Below, piece after piece: positions 1 to 9,640 of a DNA stretch of 64,000 nucleotides (its first letter is position 1; each line of letters opens with the position of its first letter). The notes beneath the pieces are model-generated. The model ran no database searches. It saw only the letters and a list, made by a program, of their open reading frames with translations, and had not been told where the DNA came from. Origin of the DNA: Dactylonectria macrodidyma (Eukaryota > Ascomycota > Sordariomycetes > Hypocreales > Nectriaceae). Location of the stretch: the NCBI GenBank assembly GCA_020744425.1, contig JAGMUV010000050.1, forward strand, positions 124,001 through 188,000. Direction: 5' to 3'. The translations under genes were made by a program, and so were the position numbers.

Positions 1-593
1 TGACGCCAAAGGACCCTTGTTGCCTAAACGAGGAAGAAGCAGAGAGGGAAAGCACAGCAAAGAAGACAACGTACTTTTCTATCTTCCCACGACGATTACC
101 TGGGCCGACAAACTAGACACCAGTCCGCGGTGGGCACTGCTGATCATAGCATGACTGCTAACAGCGGTGGCTCAACCGTCTCTCTTGTTAACACAGAGCC
201 CATGACATTCTCAACCACGCCCCTGACAACTGAGTGTAACTACGGCGTTTCTCCCGCCACTGGTTCACGACGTGGACGCCACACATTTCCGCGTCCGTTG
301 CTAACAAATACGGCAGATATCATATCTTACAAGGGTTACCGATCGCCCCACCGCAACGTTCCTTCTGCCACCACTGCCGAGCTGATGCCTTACGAGACGA
401 GGAGTGCTACATCGGCAAAACATCACTTGATGAACCGCACCCAGGCCGTCGGCTTTCGCTTCCCACAGATACAGGGAGGCGCCTGCAGCCGACACTACTA
501 ACCGCCTCACATTCTGATCCGTCTACTATCCGAAGCAGCACGTCTCATATAGGTCACTCTGACTTGGCTCCTAGATTCCTCCAGTGTGGGAGA
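1..593 (+). mobile_element. Upstream flank of the Helitron relic
   Basis: This segment lies left of the hAT element and ends in the 8-bp GTGGGAGA target duplication. By that duplication it was once contiguous with position 4800 onward, where a Helitron-type open reading frame begins within about 25 bases. It is therefore best read as the 5' part of that Helitron. A 123-codon frame at 130-501 has no recognisable domain. I could not identify a Helitron 5' end. Confidence 0.4.
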
Positions 594-890
594 CAGGGAT
601 GGACATCTTACGAACGGGAATCGAATGGATAGATTCATTCGATGCCAAGTCTTACGAATATCGAATCGAATTTCTTGGCGTTCGATTCGATGTCGAATCT
701 GCCACAGGCCCGTTCGATTCGCATCGAATCGAACGTGGAATGTCTCATTCGATATTCGATTGCGTCGAATCGAATGTGGCGTTTCTCATTCGACATACGA
801 ATCGAACAGGGCACATTTTATTCGCCATCGAATCGAACGGGCCCAAGCGTTCGATCGATTTTCGATCGATTCGGTCGAACGAGTGACGCG
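594..890. repeat. Left subterminal TTCGAATCGAA array of the hAT
   Basis: About 300 bases saturated with short CGAATCGAA / TTCGATTCG motifs in both orientations, directly inside the left terminal repeat. Several small frames cross it but they are compositional artefacts. The same array, clearly homologous, starts at 63444. hAT transposases of known families bind subterminal repeats, so this is probably the transposase binding zone; that role is inferred. Confidence 0.85.
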
Positions 891-1059
891 GGTCGCTGAA
901 ACTCACGCGCGGCTCGTTTTAGCGTCACTTCTTGAACGCGTCAACCGGCCCCTGGCGGTACCTGACGCGACCGAGTGTGATTTGGCGTCTTGAAGGCCCA
1001 GGGTCCGTGTAAGTGCTAAGATGTGTTAGTGTATACATCTAAACCCCCGAGACTTACAC

Positions 1060-1088
1060 GTTGTTGTTGTTGTTGTTGTTGTTGTTGT
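1060..1088. repeat. (GTT)n microsatellite
   Basis: An uninterrupted run of about nine GTT units inside the hAT, just after the sequence CTAAGATGTGTTAG that is shared with the second copy near 63865. Confidence 0.95.
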
Positions 1089-1619
1089 ATTATTACCGTC
1101 ATGAAGATATCTACTAGAGATGTCTACAGAATCCCCTAGGGGCAAGATGACGTGCTAGGCTGGTGTCAACAGCTAAAGAAACCTAAGTACAGTAACCCGG
1201 GGCCGGGGCTACAGACCAAGCAGGTCCGTAGCTCGGACCTACAGTCCGCATCAGCTAAGATTGTAATCCTTCTTCCTCTTCCATCTAGCAATTAAGCAGC
1301 CCTATTTGACTTATGATTTCAAGCCCGATATCCGTCAGCGGATTGTCAGGGCGGGTGTCGGCATACCCATATTTATTAACCAGCTTGGAATTCTCCAGTA
1401 TTCCTGTTCCTGCCTGCCGGCATTCAAAACCTCCAGAAATCGAGATCCGTATGATAGGAAAAACTGCAGATGGGAAAACCTCGCGGGAGCTAAGAGGGAA
1501 AAACCACTGCAGCCAGCATCCATTGATCAGGGCCATCAAGCCAGAACCCTGATGCCTATAGGTAGCCCGATTCTGTGACTTCCTATAGACCTGGATTAAC
1601 AGCCAAGATCCGTAGATCA

Positions 1620-1870
1620 AGGCATCTAAGACCCGGAGGTCATAGTAGCCTAGGCCCGGAGGCCGAGGCAGGTGCTAAGACGCGGTGGCCTTATGCACCT
1701 AAGGGCCGAGACGCAGAGGTCAGGGCAGCTTAGGCCCAGAGGCCTAAGCAGGTGCCGAGGCCCAGAGGCCAAGGCAGCTCAGGTCCGGAGACCTAAGCAG
1801 GTACTGAGACTAAGATATAGCCTTATATACCTAAGTGCCGAGTCGTAGATCAGGGCAAAGGTCGACGCCC
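1620..1870. repeat. GC-rich degenerate tandem repeat within the hAT
   Basis: Units built on 'cttaggcccagaggcctaag' and 'gcaggtgctaagac' recur at two scales, roughly 48 bases and roughly 125 bases. No coding signal is visible. It may derive from a retrotransposon LTR nested in the hAT, but I found no matching ends. Confidence 0.6.
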
Positions 1871-2386
1871 ACCTAGATTGAAGCTGGTGTCGTGATTGCT
1901 GTTGGCTGCGATAGCTATACCTGCTGCGAGGTCTGAACCAGCATTACAGCATGTATAAGAGCCACAGCGGTGTCGTTGGCCCCCGCAAGCCGTGCTGTGA
2001 CCCTGCTGCTATCTTAGCTGCCCAGCTGGTCAGGGCAGCAGGCTTCGATCGTGGCCGGAGCCTTTGGGCTGTGACCTTGGCTGCTGCGTAAAGGAAGTCA
2101 ACCCTCTCAATCCTTCCTTTACTGCGCTGTTAGTACCCGATGGGTACCCAGCTGCTGCAGCAGCCAAATTTGGTGGGCCTGAAAAATTTTCCACGCTAGT
2201 GCTAACAGCCGCTAGTCAGGAAGAATTTTTACAGGAGAGAGTTGGGGACTTACACGTCAGAATAGGTATCGTGCAACTGCAGTAATCGTGCTTGGCCGCA
2301 ACCCACAAACGACTGCTTTCTAAAATTTCAACGGTAATTTGTTGAATGGGACCATTTCCCAATTTCCACGAGGGCTATGTCAAGCG

Positions 2387-3040
2387 TGGGAGAGGTTGAA
2401 AAGCGAATCCTCGTGGCCATGAAATGCAACTAGTGCTGTTTAGGGGGAACTTGCGTAGCTATGGGAGAATACGTGAGCACCCTGGTATCTTTCTAGCAGA
2501 GCGGTATAGGGTAGGCCCGTCTTTGCAAATACTCCCACCATGAACATCTAAACACATGCTGATTTTCTGTAGATTGAAGTAATGCAAACAAAAACTGGTC
2601 CATTTAGATATCTCCCTCAAGAGCTTTCTATCGGCGCCAGTGTTCTCACGCTCAGAAGACCATTTCGACCTTGGAGTCTCACATGTCTGTTGCATCTCCA
2701 ACCTTCCTGTATTAGTCCACTGACTGTCCAGATCCAATATCGTTATTCCCCGCTTTGGTCACAGGAACTTGCGGCCAAGCCCAGCCAGCCCCTAGGCGGA
2801 AGTACTAGCGACTTCATAATCCTCCCGCAGCTTCGACCACTTACAGCATTAAAGTTACGCCCTCACCGTTGCACCTCACGTGGCAACACGACGAGCTCCG
2901 GCCAGCTCAAACGAGCTCAAGAGCTCATTCAGAGGCGACGCCAGGATGGAACGAGACGTGCCAGGGCGGAAGGAAACGTCCCGTTGTGAGCCTCGGTGGC
3001 CTGTACATGACGACATGAGCCAATAGGGGCACTTGAAACC
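2387..3040 (+). repeat. Dispersed repeat copy 1, nested in the hAT
   Basis: This segment is homologous, in inverted orientation, to 26379-26760. Shared landmarks in order are CGTGGGAGAGGTTGAAAAGC, the 'gtaggcccgtctt' block, 'atgcaaacaaaaactggtcc', 'gaccatttcgacctt' and finally 'gccaataggggc'. The other copy has internal deletions. It looks like a solo LTR or short non-autonomous element, but the ends are not resolved. The small frames in it are not convincing genes. Confidence 0.75.
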
Positions 3041-3447
3041 AGATGACCAGGGACCATATCGGACTGGGCTGTCAGAGTCTGCCGACTTGAGTGACGAGAC
3101 CTTCGATTTAATTGGTTGCTAGCGTAGGTGTATGTGATGCGCCACGCACCTGGAGAACCATCGAGCACCAGTGGTTGAGCCAACGTCGGACATGGTACGC
3201 GAGGTCATCATTCTCATTGCTGGCGGATGCTCCTTTCATTCGTACAAGACTTAGCCAATGCAACGGAGATGGCGACCTGAGTTTTTTTTTTTTTTTTTCT
3301 TTTTTTCGCGTCGACAACGCGCGTGCATCTGGCCTCACTGAGCTTTGCTGTCACGGATGCGGTATAAGTTGGGCACTGGCGAAGCCTCGATGGCTCTAAC
3401 CTTCCTCTACAAGCTGGCTCGATTCGCGCGACTGACCTAACGTCACG

Positions 3448-4287
3448 ATGTCCGAACCATTCTCTTCAAGCCCGACCAAGGAGAAGAAGGACGTCGAAGT
3501 CACCATCTACGACGGGCTCGATAGCCGAACCCGTAGATTGCTCAAGGTCTTTATCAAGCTCGGATGGAAGAAGCTGCACAAGTACTACAACCGCCTGACT
3601 AGCGCAGCTTATGTCGGCGCTGTTGTCTTCAACCCGGCGAAGAAGTGGCGCCTTCTCGATCAACTGTGGTCTCGAGTGCCTTCTCGTAAGGCCAAAAGTT
3701 GGCGATTAGAATACGAAGCCAAGCTCTTGGAGATCTGGGAGAGTTACAGGGGACGTGACGTTGACTGTGAAGTCTTCGCTACGTCTGACGAGGCCTCAAT
3801 GGATTACATTGAGCGGAGGCTTGCTAGGAGTGTAGCTGGGTCGCCATGCGCCCAGGGTTCGTCCTTGGCAGCGTCCAGTGCCCGCAAGAGCACCCGAAAG
3901 ACGAAACACACCACAGCGGGAGCGACTGCTGATGACGAATATGCTCGGTACTGTGCTGAGGATGTTGTCAACAGTCACCACTACAGGAGCAGACCGATTG
4001 ACTGGTGGAAAATCAACAGGAATCGGTACCCGCGACTGTCTCTGATGGCGGTTGATATGCTCACCATCCCATCGTCGTCTGCGGAGAGCGAGAGGACGTT
4101 TAGCAGTGCAGGACGTATGACGGCACCATTGAGAAGCCGGCTGAGGAGGGAGATAGTAGCGATGGCTCAGTGCATTCGATCGTGGAGTAAAGCTGGAATC
4201 TACACGCCTTCACTGCCGCTGGTTAGCCTCAGTGATGATCAATGGGTTGATGCACTTGCGTCGCTGAAGGGGACGAGTGACATTTAA
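3448..4287 (+). CDS. hAT transposase, C-terminal half with dimerisation region
   Basis: A 279-residue frame. The last third carries the hAT C-terminal dimerisation signature: YPRLSLMAVDMLTIPSSSAE followed by SERTFSSAGR and a final helix around IRSWSKAGI. The upstream part (LKVFIKLGWKKLHKYYNRLT, then NPAKKWRLLDQLW) matches the region just before the dimerisation domain in fungal hAT transposases. Full-length relatives are typically 700-900 residues, so the BED zinc finger and the first catalytic acids are absent. The start codon at 3448 is simply the first in frame and may not be a real N terminus. It belongs to the element at 594-4791 and is intact to its stop. It could make a truncated, repressor-like protein, which is inference only. 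Confidence 0.8.
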   Translation: MSEPFSSSPTKEKKDVEVTIYDGLDSRTRRLLKVFIKLGWKKLHKYYNRLTSAAYVGAVVFNPAKKWRLLDQLWSRVPSRKAKSWRLEYEAKLLEIWESYRGRDVDCEVFATSDEASMDYIERRLARSVAGSPCAQGSSLAASSARKSTRKTKHTTAGATADDEYARYCAEDVVNSHHYRSRPIDWWKINRNRYPRLSLMAVDMLTIPSSSAESERTFSSAGRMTAPLRSRLRREIVAMAQCIRSWSKAGIYTPSLPLVSLSDDQWVDALASLKGTSDI

Positions 4288-4494
4288 TCTGCCTAGTACC
4301 TGCCTTTGCACAATTGACAATGTTCTGCGACGTCTCATCTGAAGCCGTGATGTCCTCTAAACCCCCCCTGCACCTCTTCCCCCTCGTACGTCGGGGTATG
4401 AACTATGAAGGCATGGCAGCCCGGTGATCATGACAACGATCCGTTTGGTTCTAGGTCCCAGCGGTGTTTCGGTCTCCGCCGGGATTAGTTCTAC

Positions 4495-4791
4495 GTTCGA
4501 TCGAGTTCGAATCGAATTCGATCGAATCTTGGCATTCGATAGATATCGAATCTACGGAAGCCATATTCGATTCGATGCGAATCCACTGGAGGCACGTTCG
4601 ATTCGAGTCGAATCTACAGGACAAGAATTTCATGGCGTTCGATTCGATGCGAATCTACGGGAGGCACATTCGATTCGATACGAATCTGCGGGAGATGCGT
4701 TCGATTCGATTCGAATCAACGGGGGTCATATTCGATTCGAACGCCAAGGCTTGGCGTTCGATTCGATAGATTCGTAAGGTGTCTCTGCCTG
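4495..4791. repeat. Right subterminal array: ~31-bp units with palindromic core
   Basis: From about 4569 to 4745 there are six consecutive units. Most are 31 bases long, of the form RTTCGATTCGATNCGAATCT followed by a purine-rich spacer; one is lengthened to 41 bases. Each unit contains an almost perfect palindrome. The array runs to the right terminal repeat, which ends at 4791 before GTGGGAGA. It mirrors the left array and probably forms the second transposase-binding zone. Confidence 0.85.
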
Positions 4792-4799
4792 GTGGGAGA

Positions 4800-6587
4800 G
4801 ACTCACAGGACGATTCCTCCATGGCCGGCGCAAGGGCCAAGCGGGCTGCTATCCAGCGAGACCATCGTTCACGACGCCGTGCAGGGGAGACTGTGTCACT
4901 GACTCCCTCAATATCTCAACTCAGCGCGTTTAAAGGTTCGGAGGGGCCTGGGGCAGATATTCTTACTTAATGGTCGCAGTACTTCGGGCTAACCACAGGA
5001 TGTAGATGCCAGCCAAGATCGACCGCGGCCAAGTGGGCTTCCAGATGGGGATAGGATAATCAAGGAAGGAGATGACTGTGGCCAGTTCTCGGAGTCCGAT
5101 ATTGACGCCGAGGACTATCTCAACCTGCTGCTTTCGCCCGTTCGGCCACGCAGGTACCTGGAGCAAATAGGGGTAGAGTGTGACTCCGACCCAGGGGACG
5201 AAGACGAGAGCGACGGTAACGACTCCGTGGATGAAAGCCCTGTTCGTCATCGCTCGCGGCTGCCTTCTGCACGGCCGAGGACTGGTCGCTTTGGTCCGGC
5301 TCTTGGTACAGGAGGGCGGCCGAGACGATCTCAAAGGCAAACTCGATCGTTGAGGCCGCCACAACGTATTCGGAGTCCGGTGAGGATTCCACCTGAAGAG
5401 TCGGCGGTATTCCACGCACAAGATCCGGTATGGGATGGAGATCTGGAAGCTTGCGCCTTGACTGGTCGCGACAAGGCCATCCCCCGCGAGTTCTGGACGG
5501 AGCTGGACAATGACCAAATGCAGTTTTGCAGTCGATGCCAAGAGAGTTGGTTCCAGATGAAGATCGATTGCGATGAATTTTTGCGCGTTGTTATCGAAAG
5601 GATGAGAAACGCCGCCCCGACGAGCCGTATTTCTTCTCTGCGGATAGTCAGCTCGACTTTGGCCCTGTACCGGCCCGTTTGCCCCAGCTTACGCCTACTG
5701 AAGAGTCTCTGATTGCTCGCGTTCACGTCCACGTGAACGTTATGCTTGTGCGAGGGCAGCAGTACAAGTATCGGGAGCTGGCTGCAGTTATCAGGAAGGA
5801 AGGAAGGCCGTACTACATCTTCGAGGCGGCGCGGAACAACAGCATCATGAACCACTTCAATCCTACTATCATCCTAGGCTGGCTAGCCAATATCGACATA
5901 TCTCCTTGCACCAGCTTACAGGCGGTTATTACGTACGCTGCGAAGTATTGCAGCAAATCTGAGAAGAAGACTGAGCTTTACTGCACACTTGCAGATCAGG
6001 TCTTGCCGCATACGGCACACCTCCAGCCCTTATTATCCTTCTCCTCTCCCCTTAGTTGGCCTCTGCAACGGCGCTCGCGGTACCGTCTACGACATCGGCT
6101 GGGCACCTGGGGCCGACCCCATCCAAGACCCTCCCTGCGTTATCATGATCGAGTTTGATAAGTACAGCGGACCGGTGTTTCTGACCACCCTGATAGCAGG
6201 AACATTGTCCCGATTCTCCCAGTGGAGAGGGACTTCCTCATCGCAGCCACTCTCTGCGCTCGCACCCAGTTTCCCCTGATCGTATGCTACGCAATTACCG
6301 TGCACAAGTCACAAAGCATCACCGAAGACATGGTAGTTACAGATCTGTCCTGCCGGGACTTTCAGACTGGTTTAGGCTACGTGGCTGTCTCTCGCGTGAA
6401 AACGCTCGACGGTCTGATGTTGGATGCACCATTTGATCGTAATCACCTGGTCTACGGGTCTCCCCCGGACGGCATGAAGATGAAGATGAGGGATCAGGAG
6501 CTTCGGAAACGACAGGTGCTCACACGGAATCCGTACATGTCACATACTACCAAGAATGGCCATGGCAATGGATCAGTACGTAGATAA
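4800..6587 (+). pseudogene. Helitron polyprotein relic with large internal deletions
   Basis: Pieces of one Helitron gene appear in order but in different frames. First is a basic N terminus from 4820 (MAGARAKRAAIQRDHRSRRR). From about 5045 to 5690 comes an acidic/Arg-rich segment ending with FCSRCQESWFQMK. From 5690 comes LTPTEESLIARVHVHVNVML, a DUF6570-like segment preceding the Helitron Rep domain. From about 5890 the block TSLQAVITYAAKYCSKSEKK, which normally follows the Rep domain, appears directly. From 6060 to 6587 comes the end of a PIF1-type helicase: NGARGTVYDIGW, AITVHKSQS and YVAVSRVKTLDGLML. The HUH nuclease and helicase motifs I-III are deleted. The copy is dead as an autonomous element and was also split by the hAT insertion. 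Confidence 0.8.
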
Positions 6588-6643
6588 TGCAGTAGTAGTA
6601 ATAGCTTCCCGGCCCGCGGACACACAGCCTTCGGCTGAGGCTA

Positions 6644-6680
6644 CCCCATGCACCCCATCGCCGCTCCAATGTGCATGGGG
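6644..6680. repeat. Hairpin 3' of the Helitron gene
   Basis: CCCCATGCAC at 6644-6653 is perfectly repeated in inverse as GTGCATGGGG at 6671-6680, a 10-bp stem with a 17-base loop. Helitrons carry a short hairpin near their 3' end, so this may be the terminal hairpin. The usual CTRR terminus is not clear after it. Confidence 0.45.
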
Positions 6681-6715
6681 TGACGTAGTATTTTAACAAC
6701 ACCACATAACAATTA

Positions 6716-6869
6716 CCGTATCTACTTGGTAAATTCGGGCACCTAGAGTCTCCATTTTAAGTGCACAAATCCACTATTAACCGCAAAAACGTCACAAAGT
6801 CCCGATATAATTGGTCATATGTGCTTTTATGGGGCACGCTATGTGCCCGAATTTACTGAGTAGATACGG
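6716..6869. mobile_element. 154-bp MITE with TA target duplication
   Basis: The ends are inverted repeats of about 27 bases: CCGTATCTACTTGGTAAATT on the left, and CCGTATCTACTCAGTAAATT in reverse complement on the right, both followed by CGGGCAC. TA flanks both sides (6714-6715 and 6870-6871), as for pogo/Tc1-mariner elements. No coding capacity. It lies 30 bases upstream of a pogo-like transposase, but that gene has no matching far end, so the relation is unproven. Confidence 0.8.
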
Positions 6870-6899
6870 TATATTCATAACAATTCCAATTCTGCACCA

Positions 6900-8690
6900 A
6901 TGTCGACACGAAGTACATCAATCGAAAGCTCTGAGTCAGTAGATTCTGCGGTACAGCTCTGGATCAACCCAGACACTGGAAAGCACATCTTCTCGCACTG
7001 CAACACTGAGAACCTCGAAGACCGCGTTATCGCCGGTGTCGAGCTCTTCCGAGCTAGATACTACAAGAGTCTCGCTGCAGCAGCTCGTGATCTTCAAGTC
7101 AGTTACAAAAAGATGTATTCTCGACATAAGGGAGCCCATCCACGCTGTGAGAACGGCGGCAACCGCACCTTATTCTCACAACAAGAAGAGAACGCTATCG
7201 TAATTTGGGCACATCGCCGTGTCACTCACGGACATCACAAACAGATCCGCGCCCTCTGCCAACATGCCAATTCGATCCTAAGAGCTAAAGTCCGGCCCCC
7301 AACTGCTTCTAAGAGATGGCCGAGGCGTTTTATGAGTCGTTGGAAGCACACCTTTCATAAGAAGAAGACGACAACTCGAGATGCTAAGCGGAAGTCAATG
7401 GAAGTCCGGGAACACGTTGAGAAGTGGTTTCAAAGTTGGCGTAACTATATGCCTCGTGTCAAAGCCGACAACGTCTGGAATATGGATGAGATTGGCTTCA
7501 TGATTGGATGTCTTATTAAAGGGACTTTTCTCTAAACTCTTAGGGAGATTGAACAGCCTATTCTCACTGATGCACATAAGACAATTTCTATGACGGTCAT
7601 CGGAGCCGTATCAGCAACTAGGAAGACAATTGCGCCGTTCCAGATTATGCCCGGAATACAGCTTCCAGATAAATGGTTTAATAACAACTTACACGGGGTT
7701 ACAACTATCGCCACAAGCCCCAAGGGCTACATCACTGATATCATCGCCCTAGAGTGGATTGACCACTTCGAGAAGTTGACGAGACCTTCAAATCCCAGCG
7801 AAAAACGAGTCGTTCTCCTCGATGGATGCGAAAGTCACTTCAAATCGCAATTCTGGGTATTCTGTGAACAGCACAACATCGACCTCTTCCCATTTCCCGC
7901 CCATTTAACGCATATTATGCAGCCCTTAGATGTCGGAGTGTTCAGCCCTTACAAGCATTGGCATCAGCAAGTCTTATATCAGGAAATCAGCGATGGTGCT
8001 ACGGACTTTAGCAAAGCTGATTTTCTATATTACTTCCAAGAGATAAGAGACCGGACTTTCAAGAAGTCTACGATTATCTCTGCTTGGGCAAAGTGTGGTA
8101 TTTATCCCTTAACCCGTCAGTTGTATTGGATCACATGATTGATCCTTTATCATCCATAAGTCAAGATATCACTGACCAACAGCTTCCTGGTTATGCAACA
8201 CTTGGTGACACATCTGAAAGCGCGACTGACAACCTGAATGAAGACGAAACTGAAGCTGAAGACTACTCGGATGATGAGAATGAAGAGGAGGTTCCAGCAA
8301 CACCAAAAACTCCCAAGATACTCAACTGGAACGCCGTCGAGACCCCCCCATTTAACCTGCGTGTTATCCGACATTATCAGGAATATGTCGCCCTACGGAT
8401 CGAGGCATCTATCATTTCCGGCGTGCGGCTTACACCGTCAGTGGCTCATGTACACGAAAAGTCCCGTAAGGCCGCCGAATCCCTCATGATCAATGGCATC
8501 ACAGCAACTCAAGAGATGAAGCGTCTGAAAGAGAACAACCTACGTCGACAGGCGCTGCAGAAAAAGACATCTGTTGTATGCAATTACGGCCCAATTCGCG
8601 TCCACGATGCAAGACTCCGTACGGCTAGGGATGAATACCATCGACATGCAACAAAACCAGTGCTTCTAACAAAGCCTTCATTGAAGCCGC
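6900..8690 (+). pseudogene. pogo/Fot-type DDE transposase, broken
   Basis: Three frames together cover one transposase. Frame 1 (6900-7535) has a helix-turn-helix N terminus (ARDLQVSYKKMYSRHKG), then a CENP-B-type segment and the first catalytic region NVWNMDEIGFMIG. It then hits a TAA, and translation continues in the same frame (7536-8138) with VVLLDGCESHF and HIMQPLDVGVFSPYKHW, the second and third catalytic Asp regions of pogo-family DDD enzymes. Near 8100 the frame shifts to one (8084-8815) that encodes an acidic stretch and the C-terminal helical tail. One nonsense codon and one frameshift make it inactive. Its terminal repeats were not found. The right side abuts an NLR fragment on the other strand. 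Confidence 0.8.
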
Positions 8691-9035
8691 CGCATGGCGG
8701 CGGCAAAGTCTTGCCATCTCTTGTGTTTATAACTATCGGCGTAGTCGCAAACACCTTTGATGACGAGACAGGGTATCTCATCCCAAACGCCGTCACCCTC
8801 CATTTCAAACGCTAGGACTCCCTCTTTTGCAACCCTATCTCGATCCTCTACTGACTTAATAACTGTATCTCCAGAAGCAACTGGCCCGATATAGATCACC
8901 GGATCGTGGAGCCTAATAGAGTCGTTCTGCTCTAGCTCTCGCTTAAAGTCAAGCTGTTCCCTTGGCATCAAGTATCTTTTGTCACAACCGCACTCTTCAC
9001 AGGACATCTATGAGCCGCAGGTCTGGTACTTTTCT
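8690..9035 (-). pseudogene. NLR fragment: PNP_UDP (nucleoside phosphorylase-like) effector domain
   Basis: On the minus strand this encodes the C-terminal half of the phosphorylase-like domain found at the N terminus of many fungal NACHT/NB-ARC (NLR) proteins. Landmarks are MSCEECGCDKRYLMPRE, YIGPVASGDTVIK, the VLAFEMEGDGVWD block (usually FEMEAAG) and CLVIKGVCDYADSYKHKRWQ followed by DFAAA. The reading frame ends just after that, where the pogo gene begins. Nothing upstream of about 9035 continues the domain. It is a relic of a receptor gene truncated on both sides. Confidence 0.75.
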
Positions 9036-9640
9036 TATGTATCTATTTTAGGATGTCTGAACAGTGTGTTGGGCAGGGGGACAAGGAGAACACCACCACC
9101 CGAAGTGACGATGCCGTAGGGTAGGCGGGATGCGAGGCGGAGCGGGGGCGGACAAAACCAGCAAAACAAAACCGATAAAATGAGAGCCAGAGCTGCAACT
9201 GGGCAGCTAGCTAGAAAAGAAATCAGATATTCCCGTTAATCAAACAATTCTCATCATAATGACATCAAAAAAAATTCCAGAAGCTCAAAAACAGATAGGC
9301 AAGAAAGTTGATTGATTTCTATCTAAGTCCGGGCAGTCTCGACCTTTTATCTTCAGCCATATGAGGTTCCCTTGTTAATAGCTAACCAAGATCAGCAGTA
9401 TGAACTAACTGACCAATTAAAAAGTCCGGGCCTTCTAGCTGTGGGCCCTCAGCCCTGACACAACAGTTGGCAAAGTCGGGGATCATGCGGGAAGGGAAAT
9501 GTTGAGAACGGCTTGCGGGGTTTGATTGTATTTCGCTTAGCTGCGGTGCCTTGATGCCCCCCATCAGATTTCCATCGTGGCATCTGAATTCCTCGTAGTC
9601 ACCCCTTAACAACCTAATCCGCGCTTCGAAGCTTGGGCTT
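9036..9640. other. No recognisable gene
   Basis: Between the NLR relic and the epoxide hydrolase relic I see no convincing coding sequence. A 99-codon minus-strand frame at 9382-9681 has no domain that I recognise. Confidence 0.5.

Larger units (their letters stand above)
594..4791 (+). mobile_element. Complete hAT-superfamily element with 8-bp target duplication
   Basis: The left end reads CAGGGATGGACATCTTACGA. The right end, in reverse complement, reads CAGGCAGAGACACCTTACGA, an imperfect terminal inverted repeat of hAT type. The 8 bases before the element (586-593) and after it (4792-4799) are both GTGGGAGA, the duplication length expected for hAT. Both ends carry dense TTCGATTCG arrays. 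Inside are a transposase C-terminal gene at 3448-4287 and about 2.5 kb of repetitive filler. The N-terminal zinc finger and most of the RNase H-like core are missing, so this copy is probably non-autonomous. It inserted into a Helitron relic. A second copy's left end lies at 63444. Confidence 0.9.

Noticed and set aside
584..993. Three overlapping frames of 85-135 codons in the TTCGAATC array
   Set aside because: They are open in several frames only because the repeat word lacks stops; composition is repetitive and no domain is present.
1063..1090. GTT run as a coding poly-residue tract
   Set aside because: No open gene surrounds it; it is a simple microsatellite.
4424..4840. Frames of 60-117 codons across the right TTCGATTCG array
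   Set aside because: Same reason: low-complexity frames on both strands produced by the tandem units.
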